A stretch of DNA of 64,000 nucleotides from Acanthococcus lagerstroemiae (taxonomy: Eukaryota; Arthropoda; Insecta; Hemiptera; Eriococcidae), in assembly GCA_031841125.1 (NCBI GenBank), contig CM063111.1, forward strand, positions 59,147,535 through 59,211,534, in the 5' to 3' direction. Shown here in pieces: positions 11,255-24,000 of this stretch. The translations under genes and the position numbers were made by a program. Numbering within the stretch: the first letter of the stretch is position 1; each line of letters starts with the position of its first letter. A model generated the notes under the pieces. The model had not been told where the DNA came from, searched no databases, and worked only from the letters and a program-made list of their open reading frames with translations.

Positions 11255-11940
11255 TCGGGTTATTTGGCTCACAAATGCAAGGGTATTTTGCGTATGTTTG
11301 TCAAAATCGGTTGACCTAGCTTTAGTTTACTAAAACGATTTCCTGAAAATAGACTAAATTTGAGTTATGACGTTGAAGAAAAGCGTGAGTGATATAAACG
11401 TTCGATATCGCTGAATATGATTTTGAATGTATTTTTTGGATTTGACTTTTCTGGGAGACACTGAAGGGGGTTGGGACACGAAGGTATACTCTGTGGCTAT
11501 ATATTTCGGTTGGTACTCGTTAAACTTTAAAAAAACAAAAATTATTATGTATAATTGGTTAGGATCATATCAACTATAATATTACCAAAACATCACTAAA
11601 CACTATTCCTAACTCCATATCAACAAAACATAAGATCACCTAATAAAGTCGGTATCACCGTAATAAACTTGAGTAATCATTAGTGACCTTTATTCCACAT
11701 TATTTATCTAAACTTCTCGCATAAATGCAATTTTGATAATTTATCATACGCTTTCCGGAAACCGACTGGTATTTAATCGAAAACGAGATTAAAACTGATT
11801 ATCTAGGGTAATTAGCGAAAAAATACAAATTATCGTGTATGGTAGACAAATGTTTACATTAATCATTTCAAACACTGCCAGTTCTTGAAATCTTCATTCT
11901 ACCGAACGGTAGAACTAATGTTAGGTGTACCATAGGGCAG
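11255..11940. other. Spacer and presumed promoter region of the aminopeptidase
   Basis: No ORF or repeat recognised. Confidence 0.4.
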
Positions 11941-11946
11941 TCGAGT

Positions 11947-11952
11947 TCAGTT
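11947..11952 (+). promoter_or_regulatory. Possible arthropod initiator (TCAGTT)
   Basis: TCAGTT matches the arthropod initiator consensus (TCAKTY) about 50 bases upstream of the aminopeptidase ATG. I see no TATA box at the right spacing. Such a short match can occur by chance. Confidence 0.25.
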
Positions 11953-11999
11953 CGCATGAATTGGAAAAAAAATTCTTAATTAGACGCCTAATTTAAAAC

Positions 12000-12532
12000 A
12001 TGCTCGTGTTTTCGATTGCAACCGTGTTTCTTATAAGTGCGCATGCAACCGCGTTTCAACCGACAGTGAGTAATTTATCCTCGAATACAAATGGAACAGA
12101 AGATTTTCACAAGAGTATCTCGGGTGAATCTGGATCCGGGTCTTGTAAATTGCTTTCGTCCTTTTGCCTGTCGGAAGACACAGCGCCCAAAGCGTACAAC
12201 TTGAAACTGATCCCGAATTTACAAACATTTCAAGTCATTGGAGAAATAATTATCGAGGTACAAATCAGAAACGCGACAGACGCAATTACACTTCATGCAG
12301 CACCAAGTTTGAACATCAGCAGCATTTCAATATCCAGGGAAAATAATGAGGAAAATATAACAATAACCTCCTTCATGGTGGATCCTGAGACACAGCAACT
12401 AAGAATCACAGCGAGTCCTATACTAACGGAAAATAATATGTACAGGTTACATATTAATTTTCACTATTACCTTAATAACGAGAGTCCAGAAGGGTTTTTT
12501 AGAGCCGAATACCAGGATGGAGACATCAACAA
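12000..12532 (+). CDS. Aminopeptidase exon 1 (signal peptide, N-terminal domain)
   Basis: ATG at 12000 begins a hydrophobic leader ([18 protein letters not shown]) with a likely cleavage after it. A Ser/Asn-rich segment follows, then the beta-rich M1 N-terminal domain starting near [12 protein letters not shown]. Several N-x-S/T glycosylation sites are present. The donor GTAAGT at 12533 ends the exon in phase 2 (AA joins A of exon 2 to give Lys). Confidence 0.92.
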
Positions 12533-15500
12533 GTAAGTTCAATCAATCCATCAACATTTCTTTTAACCGTAAAACAGGGCTACTTTGTCACAACTTCTCC
12601 CTTAAAGTACAATTATTTCACACCTGTATTAAGGGAAATAGCCTTCAAGTAGGTACATGAAATGAAGGCTAAAACATTCGTGAATTGATTCGTTATTAGC
12701 AAATAAACATGCGAATGTGGAAAGGAATGCCCAAACCCGGCTTGTGGACACAGTGGGGAATACTGTCCACAAAAATACGTCGGCAAATGGCAATCCGCAC
12801 AAGAAAAATAAGAAAGAAAAAAAAAGTTGGAAATTAAATATCCCTTTTCATCAACTGCCAGAGACTAGCCAATGAAGAAAGACTATTAACAGCCTTGAAA
12901 AACGCATTCGGGAAAGTAAAATACAATGTAATAGGCCTCAGTGAGATAAAGCGGATAGGAGAATTATTTTCTTTCAAAAGAGGAAGAATAGTAATACGGG
13001 GGGTCTCTTGTGTAATGACCCACTTCCACCAGGTAAGTAAGCAACCTGACAATATGTAGATATGTTTGCATACTCTTACTCTTGAAGGGGCTGAGTTATA
13101 GTGAAATTTTGAAAAGTTTTCTTTTTTCGAAATTTTTTTTCCTGCTCACGACTGGAAATAGACTGATAAGTGGTAACAATAGGTAATAGTAGAGGGCAGT
13201 TGTGGTAACCACAGAAAGAAATATTCGCAATCGGTTCAACAGGGTTCATAAAATCAATTTTAATACAAATTATATCATAAAATTTTCATATCTTTTCAAT
13301 TTTTCGTGAAACATACCCTCTGAAGCTACTGTTTTTTTATTTGCAATAGATTGTAAATAAAATTTCCCATAAAAAAGGTTGGTGGCAATTTTCTTGTATT
13401 TGGATTAGAACCGCTCAAAATGGAGTTCAAAATATCCCCATTAAGAATTACATATTACTTTTTAACACCTCCTCTTGGGTGATACCGTGCCGGAGAACTA
13501 AAAATAAGTTTCGCGGAAAATCGTTCGAGTTCACCATCCATGTCAGAACATGTTGAACTAGTAAAATATCTAGAAGTTGACCTCCTTCGTCTTTTATTTT
13601 AGACTTATTTTCAATTTTTTCATTATAGCACCATAACCAAAATAATCAATTAAAAATCGATTAATCGATTTTTAATGATAATCGATTTTTGGGCATCACT
13701 AGTTCCAGTTCCAGGTGCTCAACTGTACCCGTTCTAGAGCCCTATAACTAGTACAAGTGCGGAAACCTGCTATTTTGTATTCTGCTCGGATATGGACAAT
13801 AAACACGTAAAACAGCTGATATTTGTTATGGTACTGAAAAATGATTGAAATGATTCAAAAACTTACAATCGTGTCTTAGTGTCTTATAGAGTGAATAATG
13901 AATGGTTTTAAATTAAAACTACTGAGTTAAATATTAAATTAAATTCGAGAAAGGAGTCGAATACAATTAGAACAAGCAGCAATGCTGCATGACTAGGGTC
14001 GGCGAATGCTGCAATTCCTGTAGTCTGGAATTCTGCAAACTCAACAACAGGAACGCACTCTGCAATCAATTCAGTAAAACAATACTGAATTTGATTGGAA
14101 ATGGGAAAGTGCAATTTTTAGAAAATCCGTTATTAATTCTGGATTACATATATTATCCAAAATTAAAACGTAATTAATCGCGAACAATGATTATTCGCTC
14201 TTTTCTTACTTTTAATCTCAACCCGAGCCGTGGAATCCGTCCTTTCATAATTAGGTACCTACTCATGAAATAATCAAAACAATGTAATTCAGAAATGTAA
14301 ATAAATGTCTTCGACGACCCTAATAAAAACTTTCACGAAAAATACCCGATCAACACAGAACGACAGAACACACGAAAGACGAAACACAAGGCGAAAAGGC
14401 AGAACAACAATAATAAACCATTAACGCACTCTATATTCATTAATAATAAACATCCTACAAAACTACAACAGAATCGCCATCCATATTACCACTTGTTAAC
14501 GTCTGAGTACTGAACAACTTGAAGAACTAGAGCCACTATAAAGCCCAAGTACGCGCATACATCATTTTATATCCAACCGCGCCCGTCGATGCTTAATTGA
14601 CTACGCAGTACGTTCCGCATAGTCGGATTCTGCATCGACGGGCGTGGTTGGATAGAACATGGCGTATGCGCGTACTCGGGTTATATAGTGGCTTTAGAAG
14701 AACATGAACATGAACATGAATAAAAAGCGATTGCAATAGGGTCTAGCCGAACCTAAAAAGGAACTGTTTAGGTGTTTACATTCGAGCAGAATACAAAATG
14801 GCAGGTTTCCGCACTCGTATTGTTATAGGGCTTTGCTTTACCCGTTCTGCTGACATACCTTGGTTACTGATTCCCCCTATAGAGAGCGTATTAGTCCTGT
14901 CCGCTGTGTTGTAAGGCTGCGCGCTTAGGCTGCGCGCTTAGGCTGCGCGGTAGCTTTGTCACAAAATTACCCGCTAGTAACAAAGTAGCTCCGTTTTAGG
15001 GTACTGAATATTTAAATATTTGTAGGAAAGGCGCAAGCCTTTTTCCCGAGGGTTACAGCCGAGCAAAATTCGTCGAGACCCACTTCTTGACAAACTTCTT
15101 TATTTCACTATAATCTTCTTAAGGAAAGCATTATTTGATTTTTAATTAACAGCTCAGAGACATGAGGGATTCCTTTTTTCCTTCACTTGTTCTGAACCAA
15201 AAATTAATTTAAAGTGAAAAGGATCAAACAGGGAATTGACGCACAGAATTACGAGTATGTGATCAATATAGGAACCAGTTTTTATACTATCTCTGAATGA
15301 TTCCACGTGCACCTAATTTTTAATCAATACAATGTATTATTTAAAATTTTTTCATCAATGTGAAGTTTTTAAAAATCTGTCAGACTTCTGAGAGATATGA
15401 TACTACGAACATAATATGCATGCACACACAGTATCTCTCATTTTTATTCCTGATTTTTGATTTTATCTTTAAATTTTTCTTCCTCTCAATTTTGAATGGA

Positions 15501-18051
15501 CTTCTGAATTTCCGAGGTACCCCTTGCAATTTATTGACATAGCTACGGGGGACTGGCGCCACTGCTTGCAGATGCATATATTTTGAATTATTGACTGATT
15601 CGGTTCAATAGTTGATTCAGATGTGAAGGAATGATACTATACATATAGTATGATATATACTGCCTGAAAAGAACGTCTCATTGTTCTTTAACCGTTCGAT
15701 TCCGGCATCCTTGCGTTTCATGATTCCGATTTAATTTTCCAGATCATACGCTATCACTCAATTCGAGCCTTTATATGCTCGTATGGCTTTCCCTTGCTAT
15801 GATGAGCCCGGATTCAAAACACCATTCAATATTTCTCTTGCGAGGTACCGCCACGAGATCAGCAGAAGTAATATGCCACTTAAGTCTATTTCAGAACCTG
15901 AGTGAGTATTTGAAACCTTTTTACTTCGAATGGTTGACGACAGTCCCGCTGAGAAAACTGTAAGCTCGTCTATACGAGGTGTATAGCGGAAATCTTCCCA
16001 CTTTTTTATGGCGAAGCCGGATCTTGATAGAATAAATTGGCTTTTTTAAAGACCAACAGGAGGAGGGGATTCTTTTTTAACTCCGAAATAAACATTAGGC
16101 CTTAGCCCTTGAAGAAATTCGTTTCCCACATTTCAATCCAACCGCAACCAGAAAAAAAAATCATTGGCATTCTGTATATGCGCGGACACACATTTAGCTT
16201 AGCCAATTCAATCCCAAAAAAACATCAATAAGGAAAAACATCTTACAAAATTGGTAATCGTTAAAAAATTTTAAATCACCACCCTGATGACAGGGAAAGG
16301 TCCAGAAATTCCTTTCAAAAATCCTCCATCAGATCCGTGAAACACTAAAAAAGCACAAATTTACGTGTGCTGTATGCAAGAGATTGGGTAGCAATGGAAG
16401 AAATTATTTTTGGTGGGTAGATAAGGATGTATGGAAACCGGTTACTTTCTATTCGCACTAATCGCTAGGAGCTGAGACTGATAAAATGTTGAACATTCTG
16501 TATCCTGTCTCACAAGGCCTGTAGAAATGTGACAGTAATAGTGTAAAGGGTTATTTTCAATGGCCTTTCTTGGTATAGAAGAAGGGAAGAGCTACTCTCC
16601 AAAACCAGATTTTTTGGTTTGGGATCCATTCTCACCCCTATCACACCGAAACGACGTTTTTTTCCCATCAAGATGGCGACTTGAAGATTTTTCAGTAAAA
16701 AATCAACTTCGTATGCTTTTTTCCCGAAGTAATTTCTTTTTTTTTTGACTGAACTATAATTACGGACATTTTTAACCACCGTCATTCCTTGTAGACGCGT
16801 TATTCGCAAGTAACCAGTGCAACACCATCCTATTCAACTGTATACACCTGATGTAGAAAACTTTCTGTTTTTAGTCCGTCCATCGATAACAGAGTGTGGG
16901 ACACATACCAGACAACACCACCTATGCCAACATACTTGGTAGCTTTCATGGTGTCAGAACTAGCTTCTATTTCTGAACCAAATAAGAAGTTTACCACTTT
17001 TGCGAGAAAAGACATGATTAACGATACTCGTTACGCATTAGAAGAAGCCCAAGTTTTACTGAAAGAAATGGAAAAGTATATTGGCGTAAATTATAGCCTG
17101 CCTAAAATTGATCTTGTTGCCGTTCTATATCCAAGTTTGGATGTTTCTACTTTTGATGCCATGGAAAACTGGGGATTTGTAACGTTCGAGTAAGATTTAT
17201 TAGAGTGTTAATATACGGTATGGTTACCGTTGAAATTACGAGTACAGAAAACATTGTTTCACACATGGATCACTTTCAGGGAAAATTTGCTGGTAACCAG
17301 CCCCGATTTTTGTCCCGCTTGGACGATTGAACAAACGACTACATTAATTGCTCACGAATTTGCGCATCAGTGGTTTGGTAATATCGTAACTCCGACGTGG
17401 TGGAGTTACTTATGGCTAAGCGAAGGATTCGCACAATATTTCACATATTTTCTCACAGCGGTGGTATGACTCTCGTATTATCAATAATTAAAAAATCCGC
17501 CGTACGCGTATAGAAAATAAGCTGATAAGGGTTGGCTGAAAATTAAGAATGTAAAAGTTAATTCTGGCGAAGATGCCACGCCTTCAAAATTTTTGCAACT
17601 GGACTACAATGATTTCCTGAACCATATGCCTGTAATTAGATCTCCCATGTTCAGATATCCCTACCCATGTATTCGTGAATCTAGGGCCTCATCTTTAAAA
17701 ATTTTATCAAATCTTATCTGTTTTTGAGAAGGTAGAAAAGCACGTAGCCTTTGGCTCTCGCGAAAAAATGATATAAAATCATCAAAAATTGATGGAGTTA
17801 GATCGATTTTAAATGAATAGGAAACACGAAACATGCCTCACTTAATTGTGAGCTTCCACCAATAATTTGAAAAGATAGGCGTTTTTCAATTCTGAGAAGA
17901 TACCACACCTAACCCCTGACCTGAAGTACATGATAATACTATTTCAGTAACAATTATAATAAAAATATTAAGTTTTATTTCATTTGCCATTACAAGATAC
18001 ATTGTTCATTACGCTGAAACTGAAGAGGTTGGAATCAATACCGACATTTGC

Positions 18052-18086
<35 letters not shown>

Positions 18087-21000
18087 AAAAACAAGGTTAG
18101 GATACCAGTACTACAAGATGGTCATGACGAGAAAATCTAAGAAACAAGATATTCGTTGTAAAATAATATGTGATATATGTTGCGATTAGTGTGTGAAATC
18201 AGGGAATTACCTACATAAAATTACCCAACGCTTTGATAAGTGTATGTAAAAGATTCAAAATTCACACATTAACTGGTCATTCTATATAATGCCCTGTATT
18301 CTTGGTGAATGTGTGTTATTGAAACATTTTCATGTAATACCTGCATATAGTATTGCTGACGAGGAGAAATTAATTGCTCCGATAACTGACTCCAGTAAAC
18401 CTATCAAATATTTTGCTACAGTGCAGATGAAATATTCACAGTTCTTCATGAGACACCCCCCCCCGCACATTGGACATGGACTGCGAAACAAAGCGATGGC
18501 TGTTCTTAAAGAGAAATACACGAATAGAACCACAGAGATGGCGCTGATTTTTGTAATAATAATAATGACAGGCTGAGTCGAGACGACCCTCAACTCGCCG
18601 CATCGCTGGGCATAAGCCTCCACCACCCACTTCCACTCTTTTCTACTCTGCGCCCTGCTTCCACAACTCGAACCTATTTCTTTCAAATTTCGTCTAATCA
18701 TCGCATAGCAGGCCGCCCTCTCTTTCTTTTTTTTATTATATGGCAGCAATACAGTCGACCTTAAATTCCCTTGCCCGATGTTCACAGTATTACATTTAAA
18801 ATTTTTTAAATTTGTACTCAATGTTGATAGATTTTGTTATTGAGTATATGATGTGGTGAGACGTATGGCGATGCACGCATGCCACAGTGGCCCCTAAGAC
18901 ACCGCACCCCCGGCTCTGGAAACTACCTTTTCGAGTATCGCATCAGTGGCCGGAGAGGACGCTTTAAGGCCAGGCCCGAGCCTCCATTTCGCCGTGCCGC
19001 TTCCGGTGTGCGCGTCCTGCAAGGGCCACCATGGGGTTCCCTACTTACTAAGGTCCGCGCCTGGAATGCAGGTCCCCCACAGCCGAACGTGCTTCCTCTT
19101 CACTCACCCCTCACCTCCTTGTCTTGATTAGAGTGGCGACGTAGGCAGGTGACGAGACGAGGGAGCCCAGCTGGGGGGTTCGCAACACAGCTGCAGCAGC
19201 TCTCCTAGGATGGTACAGAGTTGTCCTGTTCGATGGTGTAGGCCGAGCTTGGTTCGTCGCCGGCCCTCTGCCTCGACCACTCCGTCTGCATCTTCTTCAT
19301 GATGGCCGAAACAAAGCCGACACCCGGTTCCAACTTCTTAGGCTCTTCATCATCTCCGGAACCAGGGTGTCCGGCGCGAGACGGCTAATCACGCCATCGT
19401 TTTTGTCGCTTCTGCCGCCAGGATTGATCGCTGTTACACTCGAACAGTGTGTGCCAAGGTGTATCCTCCGCCCCTCGATCATAGTGCATGCACACGGGGC
19501 TCGACGCTACCGCCATCCGACGTAGGTACGTGCTGAAGCACCGGTTCAGTTCTCCGTGCGATCTTCCTGTCCATACATCGAGGTCGCGTATTAGCGCTCG
19601 GGTCCACTCGCCCTTGGTTAATGGGCGAGCGCGTCCTTCCACTTCTGAAGCATGTCCTGCTGGATGACTCACTTGACCCGAAGTGCTTCCCGTTTCGTCT
19701 TCGCTCTCTTCTTCGCACCGTATATCTACACTATCTCGTCGATCTTGAGTTCGATCGGCAGTATACACGCTAAAACGCCTACTGCCCCGGAAGAAACAGT
19801 GTGGTACGCATTGACACACCTCATTGCGACTTTTCACTGAATCTCCTGCACCTCCGCTCTTCTGTAAGGAATCCCGATGGCGTTGGCGAATACTGACCCC
19901 CCCCCCCCGTATAGGAGGACCGACATGATGACGTTCACGTGCATCTTTCTCCGCATCTCCCTCGGTCCCCCTAGGTTTGACATCAGACGGGACAGCTGTC
20001 CAGCTACTCAATCCGCTTTCTCAGATGCCCGTTGGAAGTGCTCGCTGTGTGACGTCAGATCACCATTCGCCTATCAGAAAATACCTATTCGACGCTTGAA
20101 CACAGTTTGCACAGTCCCAATAGCGCGCTGGTCTCGAAATCCGGAGGTCCCGGGTTCGAGCCCACGTAGCAACTGGATACATTTCGACCTAGGCCCGTTT
20201 TTCGGCCAGAAGAGAAGAGGGCTAAGTCAGCCCTAAGAGGCTTCTCGACGAATCTGAGGTAATGCTCAAAAGGGCGGATTCCAGGGCTCAGGTTGAGAGT
20301 AAAATTAGAAAAGAAATTGTTCCAATTAAACTTTAAATACTACTAGAACCCCCTCCCCTCATTGCATGGGCCTCAATTCCAAATAAGGGGTAACTTGATG
20401 AAAGGAGGGAGGTGAATAAGCCCCATAAACGGTATAACTCTGAGAAGAGGTAAAGTAACTGAAGAAGATGATTACCATTTTCATAAGGTCTGTGCATCTG
20501 GGTTAATAAGTAAGAATTCTTAACGGGGATATCTTGAATTTTGAGCAGTTCTCAGTGGCATAACTAGGGGGTTTTCCAAAGGGGGGTACAATAAGGTTTT
20601 CAAGGAAGAAAAAGTCGAAAATTGCGTTATTTTTTTCAAATCGCCGATATTAGAGGACTGCGTAAAAATATTGAGGGGCACGTACCTCCCTGTGCCCCCC
20701 GACGCTACACCACTGGCAGTTCTAATCCAGATACAACAAAATTGCAAGTAACCTTTGTATGGGAAATCTGATGTACAATCTATTGCAAATAAAGAACAAT
20801 AATTGTTTAAGAGGGCAAGTTTCACGGGAAATTGAAACAATATGAAAATTTTCTAATATAATTTGTACTAAATTGATTTTATGAACACCCTTTTAAGCCG
20901 AATCCGACCTTTTTTTTTTATGTGGTTATTACCACAACTGCCCTCAACTATTACCTATTGGTACCATTTTTCTGTCTACCTCCAGTCGTGAGAAGATGGA

Positions 21001-24000
21001 AAAATTCAAAGATAGCAAACTTTTCAAAATTTGACCATAACTCAGCCAAGAGTACGCAAACATATCTACATATTGGCGGGGTAGGTTGCCTACTTACCAG
21101 GCAGACGGGGGCGCAAAACAGACGCCCTGTACAAGCAAATAATGCTGCTTCAGAAATGAAGAATCTTGAGTAGAAAAACAGTGCATCTATTTCTCGGAAG
21201 AAAAAACGAAAAATTATTTCGTTGTCATTTTGTTTAAAGAATATAGCCCAGGGGGAGAGGGGTGGGGGAAGTGCAAAGCAACTCCAAATACCCTTCCGAA
21301 AATCTCCACCGATAATTCGAACCCATGACAGTAGTTACAACCTATATTAATGTATGTGATTATTGAATTACTATCGCTATAGGTGAAGCCGTCTTGGCGG
21401 ATGGATCTATATTTTGTAGTAAGCTCGATGCAATCTGTCTTATGTTACGAAGTAAATGTGCCAGATGACGAATACGAGCATGCATTAAATGCCGATATTC
21501 GTGAACAAGAACACACAGAAGCAATATTTGATGTCATTACCTATCATAAAGGTAAGATATACTCTCTCGATCCCTCTGTACAGCTGTTCGTTGATATGCA
21601 CATTTGACTGGGTGGTGTTCTTTAAAAATATTTGTTGCATTCCTCTTAGAAAACAACAATTTTTTCGTTTCTCTAGAGAAAGCGGGCGAAAAACAATTGA
21701 AGGGGGACCAAAGGGAGAAGCAAGAGGTACTCATTCACTCTCTCCGTTCCTCCAGACTTTATCAGCGTATCCGTTCCGGTCCATCCCCCTCGCTCCTCCT
21801 CCTCTAAAAAAAAAACAAGAACGGTCTCACTCCTATTCCTTTTTTTATTAAAAAAAAAAATTAACGGGATAAGGATATAATTTTGAGATGACAGCAAACA
21901 AATCTGTCATGACTTGTTTACAGGGGATTATCATCATCACTGACATAGACAGGACGAGGAAGGAGCACCAATAAATTTTTCACTTCCTACCCTCCCCCTC
22001 GAATTTTGAAGAAAAAAAAAGTTTATTGTATCAAAAAGGGAACGTTGTCATTATTCTCAAAATGGTTGTGCTTCCCCATAGAACCTGGAATTATACCACC
22101 CACCCGAGAGAAAAATATGACGGGACCCCTGATCATAAATGATCATATATCTTTAAAACTGTATTCAGAACCGTAGCCAGTCGTGTATTTGTGACAAGGC
22201 AGGTGACATGTCACACAAGGCAACTTTCTACAGTGCCTTAAGATTCTCAAAAAATGTTTTTTGGAGACTTCTTTCTCAGAATTTCTAACCCCCTCGCCCA
22301 TCATTAAGCTATAAATACGCGCTAAAACTAAAGAAAGCTGAATTTTTCATTATTTTTATTTTTTGCTAGACAATGCGAGCAGACTTGTCAGGCAAGGAAC
22401 TGCCTTGTCTACCTTTTGGCACTGGCTAGTGGCTTACGGGCCTGATTGTATTTGGGATAATTAAAAAGTAATGAATTAATGCGCTCCTCTTGTATTTATG
22501 AGGTAAATTAGGCATTATATGGTGAATATTAAGAAGTTGGTAAGTATACGAATAAACTTATACCTGAGGTTTGTGGTTTCTTTAGATTTTAGGTATGCGA
22601 TGATTATTAAAACTGAAAGAGGAAATTCAACTAAATTATTTGAAATGAGGGACACGAAAAAGTACATTTTTGATACGTAAATCAAAGAAATGTATTCGAT
22701 TTTCCGGGTGAAATTTGATTTAAAAGAAATGTAAACGGGATAAACAGCACACTAGAATATGCCTTCAGTAATCTGAATTGGAAAAATAAGGGTCTAAAAA
22801 TAAATGGTGAATTCCTCAACAACCTCAGATTCGCCGATGACATTGTTCTGCTGGGGGAAAATATTCACGAGCTCAAAGAAATGATACGGGATTTCAGCAA
22901 AGATAGGACTGACGATGAATGCCACAAAAATAAAAATAATTTCGTCGGACGACACAGTAATAGGGGTCCGGGCTGACAGTCTTGAAATAAGTTAAGTTCC
23001 GCAGTATATTACCTTGGGCAGATAATGTCCAAAAAAAAAAACAACAATGAATGCAGGAATAAGAGAGCGCATTGCGAACGGGTGGAAAGCCTTCTGGACA
23101 CATAAACATATTTTCAAAATCAGGATGAAAATCTCGACCAAGGTAAGGATACTCCAGAGTTGTGTAATATCAGTTCTCCCATATGGATCTCCAACTTGGG
23201 CTATAACAAAGAGGAATATTTTAAGACATAAAACGACGCAATACTTCATGTTACGTATAGCATCCTAGGACTATCCCTCAAGGATAAAGTAAGGAACAAT
23301 AAAATCATGGAAAATTTGTGTCGAATTTTTAAAGACAACCTCAATGTCGTGTCGAAATGACTGACTGATTGACTGACTGACTGGACTGACTCAACACTTC
23401 ATTCGCCTGCGAGTATCACACTCCTTGTACCAGCCTGCGAGCACTACGCTCTGATAGTGCATCATCTTGCAGACGAGTCTGCAACCACGGGAGAGCATTT
23501 TCATGTCTGCTTCGCGGACTGCGCCGACATGAGAATGTCGTTGTCCGCTACGCTCTGCAGAGCACGTTGCGCTCCATATTTTTTGGACGCTACGTTCACT
23601 GGACGATGACATTCTCATGTTGGCGCAGTCCGCCGCAAAGCAGATATGAAAATGCCCTCCGGTGGTTGCAGACTCGTCTGCAAGATGATGCACTAGCAGA
23701 GCGTAGTGCTCGCAGGCTGGTACAAGGGACGTGATGCTTGCAAGGGAATACAGACTAATACAAGGAGTGTGGTACTCGCAGGCGAATGAAGTGTTGAGTC
23801 AGTCAGTCAGTCAGTAGTTTTTTAATTATTATTATTATTATTATTTTTCGTAACAATTTTTTCCGTTGTGTGCCAAAGTAAAGACATAAAAATGTCAAAA
23901 TGACTTTCCGTGGAAATGATAATTCCTTTTTATTACTCCTCTTCCTTCGTTCCTTCTGAAATGTAACATTTATCCTGTTTGTGTTATACCTATGGCTGGA

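Larger units (their letters stand above)
13738..14832. mobile_element. 1.1-kb element with about 53-bp inverted termini
   Basis: The left arm 13738-13791 and right arm 14780-14832 are inverted copies (shared core agtgcggaaacctgc, then attttgtattctgctcg, and agccctataac at the outer edge). No transposase frame lies between them. A smaller palindromic element (14532-14694) sits inside, and its ends share the ctagagcc-type word. A non-autonomous DNA transposon is the simplest reading. Confidence 0.7.

Noticed and set aside
16510..16809. 99-codon minus-strand frame in aminopeptidase intron 2
   Set aside because: Opposing frame on the other strand, no domain, basic low-complexity stretches.
18289..18576. 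95-codon plus-strand frame in aminopeptidase intron 4 as an extra exon
   Set aside because: Exons 4 and 5 already join in phase with continuous M1 sequence; the frame overlaps a LINE-like tail on the other strand.
23391..23693. Protein-coding frames across the foldback elements (also 33534-33900, 35780-36101, 60592-60888)
   Set aside because: Similar arginine/serine-rich frames appear on both strands of every copy because the DNA is palindromic; there is no start, domain or splice context.
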